Below are positions 33,290 to 42,799 of a DNA stretch of 64,000 bases, piece by piece (positions within the stretch are counted from its first letter, which is position 1; each line of letters begins with the position of its first letter). This DNA comes from Pelagimonas sp017744045 (GTDB lineage: Bacteria; Pseudomonadota; Alphaproteobacteria; Rhodobacterales; Rhodobacteraceae): assembly GCF_017744045.1 (NCBI RefSeq), contig NZ_JAGHRD010000013.1. One strand, given 5' to 3'. The notes under the pieces were generated by a model. That model saw nothing but the letters and a program-made list of their open reading frames with translations. It had not been told where the DNA came from and made no database searches. The translations under genes and the position numbers were made by a program.

Positions 33290-34468
33290 TTAAAACAACG
33301 CGGCAAGGCGTTTTCCTGTGGTGGGGCCGAGGGTCAAGCCTTGGTGGCCGTGGCCAAAGTTAAACCAAAGGCCCTGATGCTTGGGCGCGGGGCCGACCAT
33401 TGGCAGCATTCCGGGCAAACAGGGTCTTGTACCCTGCCATTGCTGCTCTGGCACTCGGTCGGTCAGAGAAATATAACCGGATATTGCCTTGAGCCCTGCT
33501 TTGAGTTGGTGCAGTTTTTGCGGTTGGTCAAAATCTGTCAGATGCGCGCCAGTTGTCACACGCAACCCTGCATTCATGGAAGACAGCACCAGCCCCTCTT
33601 GCGCAAAGAGATAGGGGCGCGACAATTCGGTCTCGTGATTGTAATGCGCGTGGTAGCCACGCTTCATGACCATGGGGATGCGATATCCCAGTGGGGCCAG
33701 CAGGTTTGGCGACCAGGGGCCTAGCGCGACCACGACGTGTTTCGCGTCATAGCTGATTGATGTGGTGTCTACTTTCCACGCGCTCCCGGCAGGGCACAGC
33801 GCAGTGATGTCCGCCTGCTCCACGCGCCCGCCATTGCGGATGAAGTGTTTGGCATAGGCGGTAACCAAGGCACCGGGATCGCGCACATGCCATGTATCGC
33901 GCCACAGAACAGCCCCGGCAGGTGCCTTGGTCAGCCCTTCCTCAGCGGCAATTTGCGCACCGTCGACAGTGGCCAGGGCGAGCCCGTGGGTTTTACCAAA
34001 TTGCTCTGCCTCTAGCGAGCGCGCCTCGAATGCCTTTTGATTTGTGAAAATCTCGCCCAAGCCGGATTTGCACAACAAGTGTTCCGCGCCAGAGGCGGTG
34101 ATCAGCGCGGCATGGTCTGACGTTGCTTGCGCAACCAGTTCGGCGTAGCGGCGCGAAATATCGGCGTGTCGTCGCGGGGCGGATTGCCAGAAATATTGCG
34201 CCAAAGCTTTGGCCATGCCGGGCAGGGCGGGCAGATCAAAGATGACGTCATTGCTGCGCCCCAGCGCATAGGTCAGCAAAGTGAGCGGCGCACGCGGAAA
34301 AGCATAGGGCGCCCGCGCTTCGTTCTGGATCACCCCCGCATTGCCAAAACTGGTTTCCTGGCCCGGCGCTTTGCGGTCGATCACCAGCACATCGAGCCCG
34401 CGTGCCTGTAGGGCGAGGGCGGTGCTGATGCCGACAATGCCAGCCCCCAGAACGATGGTGCTGCTCAC
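33290..34468 (-). CDS. FAD-dependent D-amino-acid dehydrogenase-like oxidoreductase
   Basis: A 392-residue flavoprotein of the DAO family. It starts with the FAD motif IVLGAGIVGISTALALQARGLDVLVID and has DadA-type blocks such as SFGNAGVIQ and the C-terminal GMLPMVGPAP...LWFNFGHGHQGLTLGPTTGK. Members of the DadA branch deaminate D-amino acids to 2-oxo acids through the quinone pool. The start is taken as GTG 34468, four bases after the RidA stop codon and directly at the FAD strand; ATG 34510 inside ridA is the alternative. It is the last gene of the peptide-transport operon. Adjacent RidA would hydrolyse the imine products. Confidence 0.82.
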   Translation of the reverse strand: MSSTIVLGAGIVGISTALALQARGLDVLVIDRKAPGQETSFGNAGVIQNEARAPYAFPRAPLTLLTYALGRSNDVIFDLPALPGMAKALAQYFWQSAPRRHADISRRYAELVAQATSDHAALITASGAEHLLCKSGLGEIFTNQKAFEARSLEAEQFGKTHGLALATVDGAQIAAEEGLTKAPAGAVLWRDTWHVRDPGALVTAYAKHFIRNGGRVEQADITALCPAGSAWKVDTTSISYDAKHVVVALGPWSPNLLAPLGYRIPMVMKRGYHAHYNHETELSRPYLFAQEGLVLSSMNAGLRVTTGAHLTDFDQPQKLHQLKAGLKAISGYISLTDRVPEQQWQGTRPCLPGMLPMVGPAPKHQGLWFNFGHGHQGLTLGPTTGKRLAALF

Positions 34469-34472
34469 GTGA

Positions 34473-34805
34473 TCAGGCCTCGGCGATGACGGTGATTTCC
34501 ACCTTGGCATCGATCATCAAAGCGCTGCCAACGGTGGTGCGCACTGGATAGGGTTCCTGAAAGGCGGCGGCATACACCTCGTTGAAGGCGGCGAAATCTG
34601 CCGGATCAGTCAGGTAGCAGGTCGCTGACACCACATTTGACAGATCCATGCCTTCGGTTGCCAAGGTGGCCTTGATATTGGCGATACAGTTTTCGGTTTG
34701 CGCCTTGATCCCTTCTGGAATTTTGCGACCGGCATCAAATCCGAGCTCGCCCGCCAGATACAGGGTCGAGCCAACACGGCGTTTCTTTGAAAGAGGAATA
34801 TTCAT
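34473..34805 (-). CDS. RidA family enamine/imine deaminase
   Basis: A 110-residue YjgF/YER057c/UK114 protein. Conserved blocks are LYLAGELGFDAGRKIPEGIKAQTENCIANIKATLATEGMDLSNVVSATCYLTD and the C-terminal VRTTVGSALMIDAKVEITVIA with the substrate-binding Arg. RidA proteins hydrolyse reactive 2-iminoacids released by PLP or flavin enzymes. The position next to a D-amino-acid dehydrogenase-like gene makes imine clearance its likely job here. It lies 13 bases downstream of the amidase gene. Confidence 0.88.
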   Translation of the reverse strand: MNIPLSKKRRVGSTLYLAGELGFDAGRKIPEGIKAQTENCIANIKATLATEGMDLSNVVSATCYLTDPADFAAFNEVYAAAFQEPYPVRTTVGSALMIDAKVEITVIAEA

Positions 34806-34818
34806 TTTGGGGTTGTCC

Positions 34819-36309
34819 TTAGTCGAAGGTTAGAAACTCTTCTGCCTGGTTCAGCGGCGGTGCATCTGCAAGAGCCTGAAAATCCGGGCTGTGCGGGGCC
34901 AATTTCGTGCCAGCAATGATGCGCTCCAGCTCTTGGGCGACAGCGAGAACGCCCAAATCATCATGGCGTTTGCCAACAATTTGCAATCCGAACGGCATGC
35001 CCAATGCATCAAACCCGCATGGGATGGTGATCGATGGATGGCCTGGAAGGGTTGAGGCATAGGCCATTGCCAGCCAGTGATAGTAGCTTTCGGTTGCCTG
35101 CCCGTCGATCTGAGTTGGATAGAGCTCTCGCCACGGGCGCGGGCTGATCGTTACGGCGGGGGAGAGAATATAGTCATACTGCTCAAAGAAGGCCTGCCAG
35201 CGCCGGTGATAGGCCGACTGAGCAAACAGCGCCTGAGCAATGTCATCGGCCCCATAGCTGCGCCCCTCGCGCACATTTTCCGCGACATTGGGGCCAACCA
35301 GGTGAGGTGTTTCGTCATAGAGTTTGGCGTGAATGCCAAGGAAAACCACTCCGCGCAAAACTGCAAAAATGCGGTCCGCATCGGCGCAATCTGGATGTGC
35401 CTCAGACAGGCGAGGGAGGTAGGGGGCCAGTGTGGCCATGGCACCCTGAAAATGCTCGCGGATCAAACGTTCGGTTGGCGCAAATCCGTAATCTTCCGTA
35501 ACGGCAATGCGCAACTGTGACAGGTCCTGCGCCGGAAGATTGGCGAAATCCTCTGCGGTCCATGGGGTCTGCCCCTCGATGACCGTTGTAAACGGGTCGT
35601 CGCGGTCCGGGCGGGCCAGAACAGATAACATCAACCCGGCATCTGCCACTGTTCGCGCCATTGGTCCGGCGGTCGAGATAGGCAGCAAGCCTGCCGCGCG
35701 GGTATCACCGGGAACAACACCGGGGCTGGGGCGAAAACCGACAATGCCGCAATAGGCGGCGGGGTTGCGCAGCGATCCTCCGGTATCAGAACCGGTGGCC
35801 AAGGGTGCATAGTGACAGGCCAAGGCAACGGCCGACCCGCCCGAGGACCCGGCGCAGGTTTTGCTTAGGTCATAGGGGTTTGCGGTGGCCCCAAAAACGC
35901 GGTTTCGGGTATTGGCGCCTGCGCTCCATTCGGGATTATTGGTCTTGCCCAGTGGAACAGCGCCCGCCGCACGCATGGCGGTGACGATGCGATCATCCTT
36001 GGTGGCGACATTGTCCTTGAAGGCCTCTGATCCAAAGGTTGTGCGCAGGCCTTTGACGTCGATCATGTCTTTGACACCAAAGGGCACCCCATGCAGCGGG
36101 CCCAATGTGTCGCCGCTCATGACGGCGGCCTCCGCGGCATGGGCTTCGCTTAGAACGGCATCGAAATCATGATCGGCCAGGGCGTTGACCGCCGGATTGA
36201 TCTTTTCGATTTGAGCAATCGCAGCCTTGGTCAGGTCGACCGGCGACAATGAGCGATCGGCAATTAAAGCGGCAGCGTCCCTCGCGGAAAGCGCGGTAAG
36301 GTCCGTCAT
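34819..36309 (-). CDS. Amidase (amidase signature family)
   Basis: A 496-residue amidase-signature enzyme. The catalytic Ser-cisSer-Lys triad is visible: Lys in GVPFGVKDMIDV (about residue 80), the Gly/Ser-rich signature CAGSSGGSAVALACHYAPLATGSDTGGSLRNPAAYCGIVGFRPS with both serines. It is the GatA-like fold but without GatB/GatC neighbours, so a free amidase hydrolysing small-molecule amides. No signal peptide. It overlaps the M20 peptidase gene by four bases, placing it in the peptide-utilisation operon. Confidence 0.86.
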   Translation of the reverse strand: MTDLTALSARDAAALIADRSLSPVDLTKAAIAQIEKINPAVNALADHDFDAVLSEAHAAEAAVMSGDTLGPLHGVPFGVKDMIDVKGLRTTFGSEAFKDNVATKDDRIVTAMRAAGAVPLGKTNNPEWSAGANTRNRVFGATANPYDLSKTCAGSSGGSAVALACHYAPLATGSDTGGSLRNPAAYCGIVGFRPSPGVVPGDTRAAGLLPISTAGPMARTVADAGLMLSVLARPDRDDPFTTVIEGQTPWTAEDFANLPAQDLSQLRIAVTEDYGFAPTERLIREHFQGAMATLAPYLPRLSEAHPDCADADRIFAVLRGVVFLGIHAKLYDETPHLVGPNVAENVREGRSYGADDIAQALFAQSAYHRRWQAFFEQYDYILSPAVTISPRPWRELYPTQIDGQATESYYHWLAMAYASTLPGHPSITIPCGFDALGMPFGLQIVGKRHDDLGVLAVAQELERIIAGTKLAPHSPDFQALADAPPLNQAEEFLTFD

Positions 36310-37706
36310 GTCCTCCTCCTGTCTGGAAGCCCGTCGTCACCGATCTTTGTAAAAAGCCCGGTCATGACGATCAACGCCTCGCGGCACAGAGGTTTCAGCA
36401 CATGTTCGTTGGGGGCATGTTGCGAGCATCCAGTATAGGAATGCGGTATCCAGATTGTCGGCAATCCCAGAACATCAGCAAAACAATCATTGGGGAGCGA
36501 GCCGCCGAGGTTCGGCAAAAGATCGGGGGCATTGCCAGTGGTGTCGTGGATCGATGCGGCGACGAAATCAACATAGGGATGGTCTGGGTCTAGCCGGGTC
36601 GCCGGAAAGACGTGATGGTTGCCCTCCATCGAAATCTCAACCTGATGGAACCCGTTTTTATCCAGATGGCGGCGCAAAGCCGGGATGATCGCGTCCATGT
36701 CGGTCCCCACAACAAAGCGCAACTGGCAGACCGCGCGGGCAGAACCGGCAATGGCGTTCAAAGGGGCGGCGGGCACGCCGGATTCCATGGCCAGCACAGC
36801 GAAACTGTTCCAGCCCAGCACGCGTTCGGTTTGCGTCAAATCCTCTTCGCCCCAATCTGCGTCGAGGGGCACGCCCGACTGAGGGGCGGGGAGTTTGGCC
36901 AGGATCTCCCGAACACGGGGCGTCAGGCTTGTCGGCTTCCATTCGGGGATAAGAAGCTGCCCGCGTGCATCGGTGATCGAGGCCAGCGCATGGGCCAATG
37001 TGATGGCCGGATCCCTGAGCAAGCCACCGAAATTACCGGAATGGTTGGCACCGTCGCGCAGATTGACCTCAAGCGCAAAGGCGATGCCACCGCGCGCGCC
37101 GGTAAAGATGGTTGGCACATCCGGACGCAGGCGCGGCCCGTCAGAGGCGATCAGCACATCTGCCGCCAAAAGCTCTTTTTGTGTCTGGCAGAAATCACGC
37201 AATCCGGGTGAGCCCGCTTCTTCGCCCATTTCGATCAGCAGTTTGACGTTGAAACCCAACGCGCCCTTGGTCGCGATGATGGCGTCGAGCGCTTTGATAT
37301 TGATGAGATGTTGGACCTTGTTATCGGCGATCCCGCGCCCGTAAAGCCTGTCGCCTTCTTCGACGATTTCAAATGGTTTCAGACCTGCGCGCCATTGGTC
37401 ATCCTGACCCAAAACCACATCGCCATGGCCATAGATCAAGACAGTCGGCAGGTCCGGGTTTTCAAGACGTTGCGCCACCATGATCGGCGGAAAGCCGGGC
37501 TTGGGATTGGCAAAGATCTCTTGCGAAAACCCCATGCCTTCCAGCAGTGCAGGCATGTCTTCGGTCAGATAGGCCTGGATATGGGGTTGCCCGCGCGGGT
37601 CTTGGCTTTCGGTGGGGCGTGACACCAACCGGCCAAGATCGGCCTGAAAGCTGCCTGTATCGAAATAAGAGGAAATATGCGCGACGGCTTGATCGTGGTG
37701 GCTCAT
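36306..37706 (-). CDS. M20 family metallopeptidase (dipeptidase-like)
   Basis: A 466-residue zinc peptidase. Metal and catalytic residues are visible in YGHGDVV (His, Asp), GRGIADNKVQHL (bridging Asp), EMGEEAGSPGL (Glu-Glu) and the C-terminal GGSLPNDCFADVLGLPTIWIPHS block. The inserted dimerisation/lid domain fits M20 dipeptidases such as ArgE/DapE/CPG2-like. The start is ATG 37706, one base after the GGT stop codon; a longer form starts at 37742 inside ggt. It probably cleaves imported di- or gamma-peptides in the cytosol together with neighbouring enzymes. Confidence 0.85.
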   Translation of the reverse strand: MSHHDQAVAHISSYFDTGSFQADLGRLVSRPTESQDPRGQPHIQAYLTEDMPALLEGMGFSQEIFANPKPGFPPIMVAQRLENPDLPTVLIYGHGDVVLGQDDQWRAGLKPFEIVEEGDRLYGRGIADNKVQHLINIKALDAIIATKGALGFNVKLLIEMGEEAGSPGLRDFCQTQKELLAADVLIASDGPRLRPDVPTIFTGARGGIAFALEVNLRDGANHSGNFGGLLRDPAITLAHALASITDARGQLLIPEWKPTSLTPRVREILAKLPAPQSGVPLDADWGEEDLTQTERVLGWNSFAVLAMESGVPAAPLNAIAGSARAVCQLRFVVGTDMDAIIPALRRHLDKNGFHQVEISMEGNHHVFPATRLDPDHPYVDFVAASIHDTTGNAPDLLPNLGGSLPNDCFADVLGLPTIWIPHSYTGCSQHAPNEHVLKPLCREALIVMTGLFTKIGDDGLPDRRRT

Positions 37707-37707
37707 G

Positions 37708-39294
37708 TCAGGTCTCTGATGTTTCGGGTTCTGCCACGGCATCCCCCCAAGGTGAGAATGTCTCGGTCGTGCCGGAATTCAACCCGCTTTCGCGCGCTAC
37801 GCCCGCCGGGCAGGCAAATGCATAGGGGAAGGGCAGGCGCTGGGCGGTTTTGGTTGGGAACGCGGTGTTCAGGGCATCGGTGACCGGGCCAATCAGGCGC
37901 TCATCCGCGACAAGGGTTGCACCGTCAGAGGCGTCGAACCGCGGGGCCTCGATTGCGTCTTGTATGGTCATGTCTCGCTCGGACATATGCGCGAGGATTT
38001 GCGCCACGGCGGGCATGATCTTGCGTCCCCCGGATGCTCCGATTGCGTAGCGCCGCGCGCCGCTTTCCGCGATCACCGGGCAGACATTCATCAGGCAGGA
38101 TTTATCTGGTGCAAGAGAATTCGGATGCCCCTGAGCCGGGTCAAACCACATGATGCCGTTATTCATCAGTAGCCCGGTTGAAGGGGAGACAACCTTGGAC
38201 CCAAAGATCGACAGTAGTGTCTGCGTCATCGAGACCATATTGCCCTGCCTGTCGACGACCGAGAAATGGGTCGTGCAGCCCGGTGCTTTGTTGCTTTCAT
38301 GATCGCCCATGGTCGCGAACCGCTTTTGATAGGCGGCTTGGATGGCTTGCGCACGTGCCACAAACCCGGCGGGTTTTGCGCTGTCTTCGGGCGGGTATTG
38401 TCTTTGCCAAGCTTCCAAAGCGTCAGCCAGTGTTGGCCCAGCGGTGAGACCGGGCACCGCGTGAACCACGCCGTCGCGAAAGGGAATGGCCAGCGGCTCC
38501 GACCAGATCGGCGCATAGCTGGCCAGATCAGCATGGGTCAAAAACCCGCCTTTCGCGGTAACGTCCTTGACCAGACTATTTGCGATATCGCCGCGATAGA
38601 AATCCTGCGCCCCGGCCTGGGCCAGGTGGCTTAGGCAATCAGCCATGGCCGATTGATCCAATCGCGATTTTTGCAGTGCGGTCCAACCGGTGCCCTTGGG
38701 CCAGGTTCCCTCATCCAGAAACAGGGCTGCTGCGTCCGGGTCCTGCGCCAGATCGCGCGCGGATGAGGCGATAATCAGCGCGGCATACCAATCCACATGC
38801 AGGCCAAGCCGTGCCGCTGATATGGCCGGGCCCAGCAGGTCGGCCCATTTAATTTTGCCAAAGCGCCGATGTGCTTCGGCAATTCCGGCAACCGTTCCAG
38901 GCACAGCAATCGCTGTCGCCCCAAACACATTGCGATCCTCCTCGACCGCGTCCCATGGGAAAAGATCGCTGGCCTTGCCCTCTTTGGCCAAGGGGTAGTG
39001 ATCCAAATCCAATGACGCAGAGGAGCGCATGCCATAGGTCAGCGCATGGGCTTTTTCTTCATCGGCGCGCCACAGCACCATGGCGCCGCCACCAGCTGGC
39101 CCTGACATCCAGGGTTCCAGCACGCCAAGCGCAAAACTGACCGCTGTTGCAGCGTCGACCGCATCGCCGCCCGCAGCAAGAATATCGGCCCCAATACGCG
39201 CCGCCTCGACATGTTGGGCGGCGACGACGCCGCCCTCATGCGCCACAACCCCGGGTTTACGGGTGGTTTGGCTGACTGAAAATGATCCGCTCAT
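37708..39294 (-). CDS. Gamma-glutamyltransferase family protein
   Basis: A 528-residue Ntn-hydrolase. The autoprocessing nucleophile is Thr341 in GCTTHFSVVDRQGNMVSMTQTL, with the downstream GLLMNNGIMWFDP and ASGGRKIMPAV blocks of GGT. No signal peptide is seen at the N-terminus (MSGSFSVSQTTRKPGVVAH), unlike periplasmic GGT, so it is probably cytoplasmic and acts on imported substrate. It could hydrolyse gamma-glutamyl bonds (for example glutathione) or related amides. It overlaps the ABC ATPase gene by four bases. Confidence 0.85.
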   Translation of the reverse strand: MSGSFSVSQTTRKPGVVAHEGGVVAAQHVEAARIGADILAAGGDAVDAATAVSFALGVLEPWMSGPAGGGAMVLWRADEEKAHALTYGMRSSASLDLDHYPLAKEGKASDLFPWDAVEEDRNVFGATAIAVPGTVAGIAEAHRRFGKIKWADLLGPAISAARLGLHVDWYAALIIASSARDLAQDPDAAALFLDEGTWPKGTGWTALQKSRLDQSAMADCLSHLAQAGAQDFYRGDIANSLVKDVTAKGGFLTHADLASYAPIWSEPLAIPFRDGVVHAVPGLTAGPTLADALEAWQRQYPPEDSAKPAGFVARAQAIQAAYQKRFATMGDHESNKAPGCTTHFSVVDRQGNMVSMTQTLLSIFGSKVVSPSTGLLMNNGIMWFDPAQGHPNSLAPDKSCLMNVCPVIAESGARRYAIGASGGRKIMPAVAQILAHMSERDMTIQDAIEAPRFDASDGATLVADERLIGPVTDALNTAFPTKTAQRLPFPYAFACPAGVARESGLNSGTTETFSPWGDAVAEPETSET

Positions 39295-40928
39295 GCGACC
39301 ACTGGCGGAAGGGTGGAGATATCGGGGACATCCCAGTCTTTGCCCGGCTGCGCCTCCAGCAACATCTTGGTGTAATCGCTGGAGGGCGCGCCAAACACCT
39401 GGTCCACATTGCCGCGCTCAACGATCTCGCCCTTTTGCATGACAATCAGATTGTCACAGACCTGCGCCGCAACGCGCAGATCATGGGTGATGAACAACAC
39501 GGTGAGACCCAGCGTGTCGCGGATTTCATTGAGCAGCTTGAGCACCTCTTTTTGCACCGAAACATCCAGGGCCGAGACCGCTTCGTCGGCGATCAAAACC
39601 TTTGGTTCAACCATCAAGGCCCGCGCGATGCAGATCCTTTGACGTTGTCCACCGGAAAACTGGTTGGGGTAGCGGTTCAATGCATCCGGATCGAGGCGGA
39701 CGATGCGCATCAGCTCCTTGGCCCGCTCCATGGATTTCGCGCGATCTGCACCGAAATTCACTGGACCTTCGACCAATTGGTCGCCAATTGTGCGGCGTGG
39801 GTTGAGCGAGCCATAAGGGTCCTGAAACACGATCTGGATCATCTTGCGATAGGGATGCAGTTCCTTGCGCGAACAACTGGCCAGATCGGTGCCGTTGATC
39901 AAAACCTCACCGCTATTGGGGTCTTCGAGGCGGATCAGGCATTTGACCAGGGTCGACTTGCCAGAGCCACTTTCCCCCACGATCCCAAGGGTTTCCCCCT
40001 TGCGCACCGAAAAGTTGATATCCTTGCAGGCATGAACGTCGCGCGCCTGTTTGAACATATTTCCGGGGATGTGATAGATTTTGTTCAACGCATTGACCGA
40101 AAGCAGAACATCCTTGGCCGGGGCCTCGCGCGCATCTCGTGACCGGCGTGGCACAGCGTCGATCAGAAGGCGGGTATACGGGTGCTTGGGCCGGTTCAGG
40201 ACCTCTTCGGCGCTGCCTTCCTCGACGATGCGACCATGCTGCATCACGATAACCCGGTCGGCAATTTCCGCAACAACGTCAAAGTCATGGGTGACAAACA
40301 TGATCCCGGCATCGTGATGTTCGCGCAGCTCCTTGAACAGGTGCAGGATTTGCGCTTGCGTGGAGAGGTCCAGCGCGGTTGTCGGTTCGTCCGCAATCAG
40401 CAGCTTGGGGTCGAGTGCCAGCGCCATTGCGATGACGATCCGCTGCCGTTGGCCCCCCGACAATTGATGCGGATAGCTGGCATAGACACGGGCCGGGTCG
40501 GGCAGGTGGACCTCTTCCAGCAATTTCATCACCCGCGCTTTGCGTTCGGATTTCGCAAGCTCCGTATGTGTTTCAAACATCTCTTCGATTTGCGTGCCGA
40601 CGGTATAACAGGGGTTCAGCGCCGACATTGGTTCCTGAAACACCATCGCCATCTGCGAACCGCGCAGTTTGGCATGTTCCGATGCGGGCAGGGCCAACAG
40701 ATCCTGGCCCCCGAAGCGAATTTTGCCAGCCGATGGGGTAAGCACCTTGGGCAATAGGCCCATCGTCGCAAAAGAGGTAATGGATTTGCCCGAACCGCTT
40801 TCACCAACGATGCAGACGATCTCGCGCGGGGCGACCTCAAGCGACAGCTGTTCCACCGCATATTGGCGGTCGCCGCCCTTGGGCAGATCGACAGTGAGGT
40901 TGCGGATTGAGAGAATAGGATCAGACAT
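39291..40928 (-). CDS. Peptide ABC transporter ATP-binding protein, DppD-DppF fusion
   Basis: A 545-residue protein with two complete ATPase domains. The first (about 5-255) has Walker A GESGSGKS, signature LSGGQRQRI and Walker B LLIADEPTTALDL; the second (about 285-530) has GESGSGKSTLV, FSGGQRQRI and VLIADEAVSALDV. Such fusions are common in roseobacters and replace separate dppD and dppF. It drives uptake of peptides via the two permeases encoded upstream. Its start overlaps the dppC stop region. Confidence 0.92.
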   Translation of the reverse strand: MSDPILSIRNLTVDLPKGGDRQYAVEQLSLEVAPREIVCIVGESGSGKSITSFATMGLLPKVLTPSAGKIRFGGQDLLALPASEHAKLRGSQMAMVFQEPMSALNPCYTVGTQIEEMFETHTELAKSERKARVMKLLEEVHLPDPARVYASYPHQLSGGQRQRIVIAMALALDPKLLIADEPTTALDLSTQAQILHLFKELREHHDAGIMFVTHDFDVVAEIADRVIVMQHGRIVEEGSAEEVLNRPKHPYTRLLIDAVPRRSRDAREAPAKDVLLSVNALNKIYHIPGNMFKQARDVHACKDINFSVRKGETLGIVGESGSGKSTLVKCLIRLEDPNSGEVLINGTDLASCSRKELHPYRKMIQIVFQDPYGSLNPRRTIGDQLVEGPVNFGADRAKSMERAKELMRIVRLDPDALNRYPNQFSGGQRQRICIARALMVEPKVLIADEAVSALDVSVQKEVLKLLNEIRDTLGLTVLFITHDLRVAAQVCDNLIVMQKGEIVERGNVDQVFGAPSSDYTKMLLEAQPGKDWDVPDISTLPPVVA

Positions 40929-41812
40929 CAGTTGCGCCCCTCTGGTGCGGTGACATCGCGAATGCCGTCACCCATCATGTTGATCGCCAAAACAAGGAAG
41001 AACAGGGCAACGCCGGGAATGGTGATCAGCCAGCTTTCAAACAAAAGCATCTCTTTGCCTTCTGAAATCATCAGCCCCCAGGACGGGGTCGGCGGTTGCA
41101 CGCCCAATCCAAGAAAGCTGAGCGCCGCTTCGAGGATGATGGCATGGGCCATTTCCAGAGTGAAAATGACGATCAGGTGGTTCATGACATTTGGCAGAAT
41201 GTCCTTGACCAGAATGCGGGGCAGGGAGGCCCCGAGCACTTCGGCGGCGGCAATGTATTCCAATGAACGCACCTGCATCGTGGCCGACCGCAGGACCACG
41301 GCAAAACGATCCCATAACAAAAGGCCCAGGACAGAAATCACGACGATAAGCGAACCACCGAGCAAGGCAACAACAGCCAGCGCCACGAGCACAACCGGCA
41401 TCGCAAGACGGACGTTGATCAAAAACGTGACAACAGCATCGACGCGCCCGCCAAAATACCCGGCCAAAATCCCCAACGTGCAGCCGATGGTGGCGGAGAT
41501 CACGGCGGCAACAATGCCAATGGTCAACGATACCCGCGCGCCATAGGCCAGCCGGGCCCAATAATCACGGCCCAATGCGTCAGTGCCCAGCCAGTGATCT
41601 GGGTCTCCTCCCAACCAGACCGGCGGCTTCATCCGGGCCAGCAGGTTTTGTTTGTAGGGGTCGTATTCGGTCAGTAGCGGGGCAAAAACGGCGATCAGGA
41701 TCACAACCGCCATCACCACTGTGCCAAAGATCAACCCCTTGTGGCGCAGGGCGCGGCGGATCATCGCCTGACGCGGGGAAATGGGAATATTTGTCGAGCT
41801 GGTATCAGTCAT
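40928..41812 (-). CDS. Peptide ABC transporter permease DppC-like
   Basis: A 294-residue inner-membrane protein with an N-terminal helix (GLIFGTVVMAVVILIAVFAPLLT) and the BPD transport core. The EAA-like loop is AAAEVLGASLPRILVKDILPNVMNHLIV. The HWLGTDALGRDYWARLAYGARVSL block is typical for DppC/OppC proteins. It pairs with the DppB-like permease encoded 12 bases upstream. Confidence 0.9.
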   Translation of the reverse strand: MTDTSSTNIPISPRQAMIRRALRHKGLIFGTVVMAVVILIAVFAPLLTEYDPYKQNLLARMKPPVWLGGDPDHWLGTDALGRDYWARLAYGARVSLTIGIVAAVISATIGCTLGILAGYFGGRVDAVVTFLINVRLAMPVVLVALAVVALLGGSLIVVISVLGLLLWDRFAVVLRSATMQVRSLEYIAAAEVLGASLPRILVKDILPNVMNHLIVIFTLEMAHAIILEAALSFLGLGVQPPTPSWGLMISEGKEMLLFESWLITIPGVALFFLVLAINMMGDGIRDVTAPEGRN

Positions 41813-41824
41813 AGAGGCCTCCCG

Positions 41825-42742
41825 TCACCCGACCCGCAGGCGGGGGTCCAGCCAAGCGTTCAGGACGTCGGCGAGGAAAGTGAATGTGATGTAGAACATG
41901 GAGAAGATCAGGATCAGCGCCTGCATGGTGGGCAGATCATTGCGCGAGATCGACTCCCAGGCCAGGAAGCCCGCGCCATGAAGTGCAAACACCGACTCCA
42001 CCACGATGGACCCGCCCAGCATGAACCCCATCTGCACAGCTGCCAGGCTGACCACCGGGATGATTGCGTTGCGCAGGGCATGTTTGAACATGATTTTGCG
42101 GGTTGGCAGTCCTTTGGCGCGGGCGGTGCGAATGTAATCCGCGGAAAGAACCTCGATCATGCCGGCCCGTGTCAGGCGCATGATGGCCGGGGTTGCGTAA
42201 TAGCCCAGGACCACGGTCGGCAGGATAAAGTGACGCCATGTGCCACTGCCCGAGGCCGGAACCAGCCCCAATTGGATCGAAAAGAACACGACCAACAGCA
42301 AGCCGAACCAAAAGGACGGGATCGCCTGACCGACAACAGCGATGAACAGGGCAAAGCGGTCGATGATCGAATTCGGGCGCGCGGCGGCGGCGACACCCAT
42401 GGGGATCGACAGGATCAGCGCAAAGGAAATGGCGCAGAGGCCGAGTGTCATGGTGGTGGGCAGACGATCACCGATGATTTGGGATACGGGCAGCTTGAAA
42501 TACCAGGACTGGCCGAGATCACCGGTCACGGCTTTGCTCAGCCAATCCAGGTATTGCACGATCAACGGGCGATCAAAGCCATATTGCGCATTGATGATTG
42601 CGATATCTTCGCTGGCGGCGTTTTCACCGGCAATTGCGGTTGCAGGGTCGCCTGCTAGGAAGAGCAAAGCAAAGCTGATTGCTGAAACGGTAAATGCGAC
42701 CAAAACCGCAAGCCCGAGACGCTTTAGAATAAAGCGAAACAT
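41825..42742 (-). CDS. Peptide ABC transporter permease DppB-like
   Basis: A 305-residue inner-membrane protein with about six helices, starting with RLGLAVLVAFTVSAISFALLFLAGDPA as is usual for DppB/OppB. The EAA loop reads DYIRTARAKGLPTRKIMFKHALRNAIIPVVSL. It forms the translocation pore with the DppC-like protein. A strong hairpin in the 57-base gap separates it from the substrate-binding protein gene. Confidence 0.9.
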   Translation of the reverse strand: MFRFILKRLGLAVLVAFTVSAISFALLFLAGDPATAIAGENAASEDIAIINAQYGFDRPLIVQYLDWLSKAVTGDLGQSWYFKLPVSQIIGDRLPTTMTLGLCAISFALILSIPMGVAAAARPNSIIDRFALFIAVVGQAIPSFWFGLLLVVFFSIQLGLVPASGSGTWRHFILPTVVLGYYATPAIMRLTRAGMIEVLSADYIRTARAKGLPTRKIMFKHALRNAIIPVVSLAAVQMGFMLGGSIVVESVFALHGAGFLAWESISRNDLPTMQALILIFSMFYITFTFLADVLNAWLDPRLRVG

Positions 42743-42766
42743 GTCGTTCTCCGTGAGGTAGAGGTC

Positions 42767-42793
42767 CCTGTGGGCCAGGTCGGCCCACAGGGG
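42767..42793 (-). terminator. Attenuator hairpin between dppA-like and dppB-like genes
   Basis: CCCTGTGGGCC (42767-42777) and GGCCCACAGGG (42783-42793) form a perfect 11-bp stem with a 5-base loop, seven bases after the dppA-like stop. No U-tract follows on the minus strand. Such stems usually protect or partially terminate the abundant binding-protein message relative to the permease genes. Confidence 0.7.
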
Positions 42794-42799
42794 AAGGGA

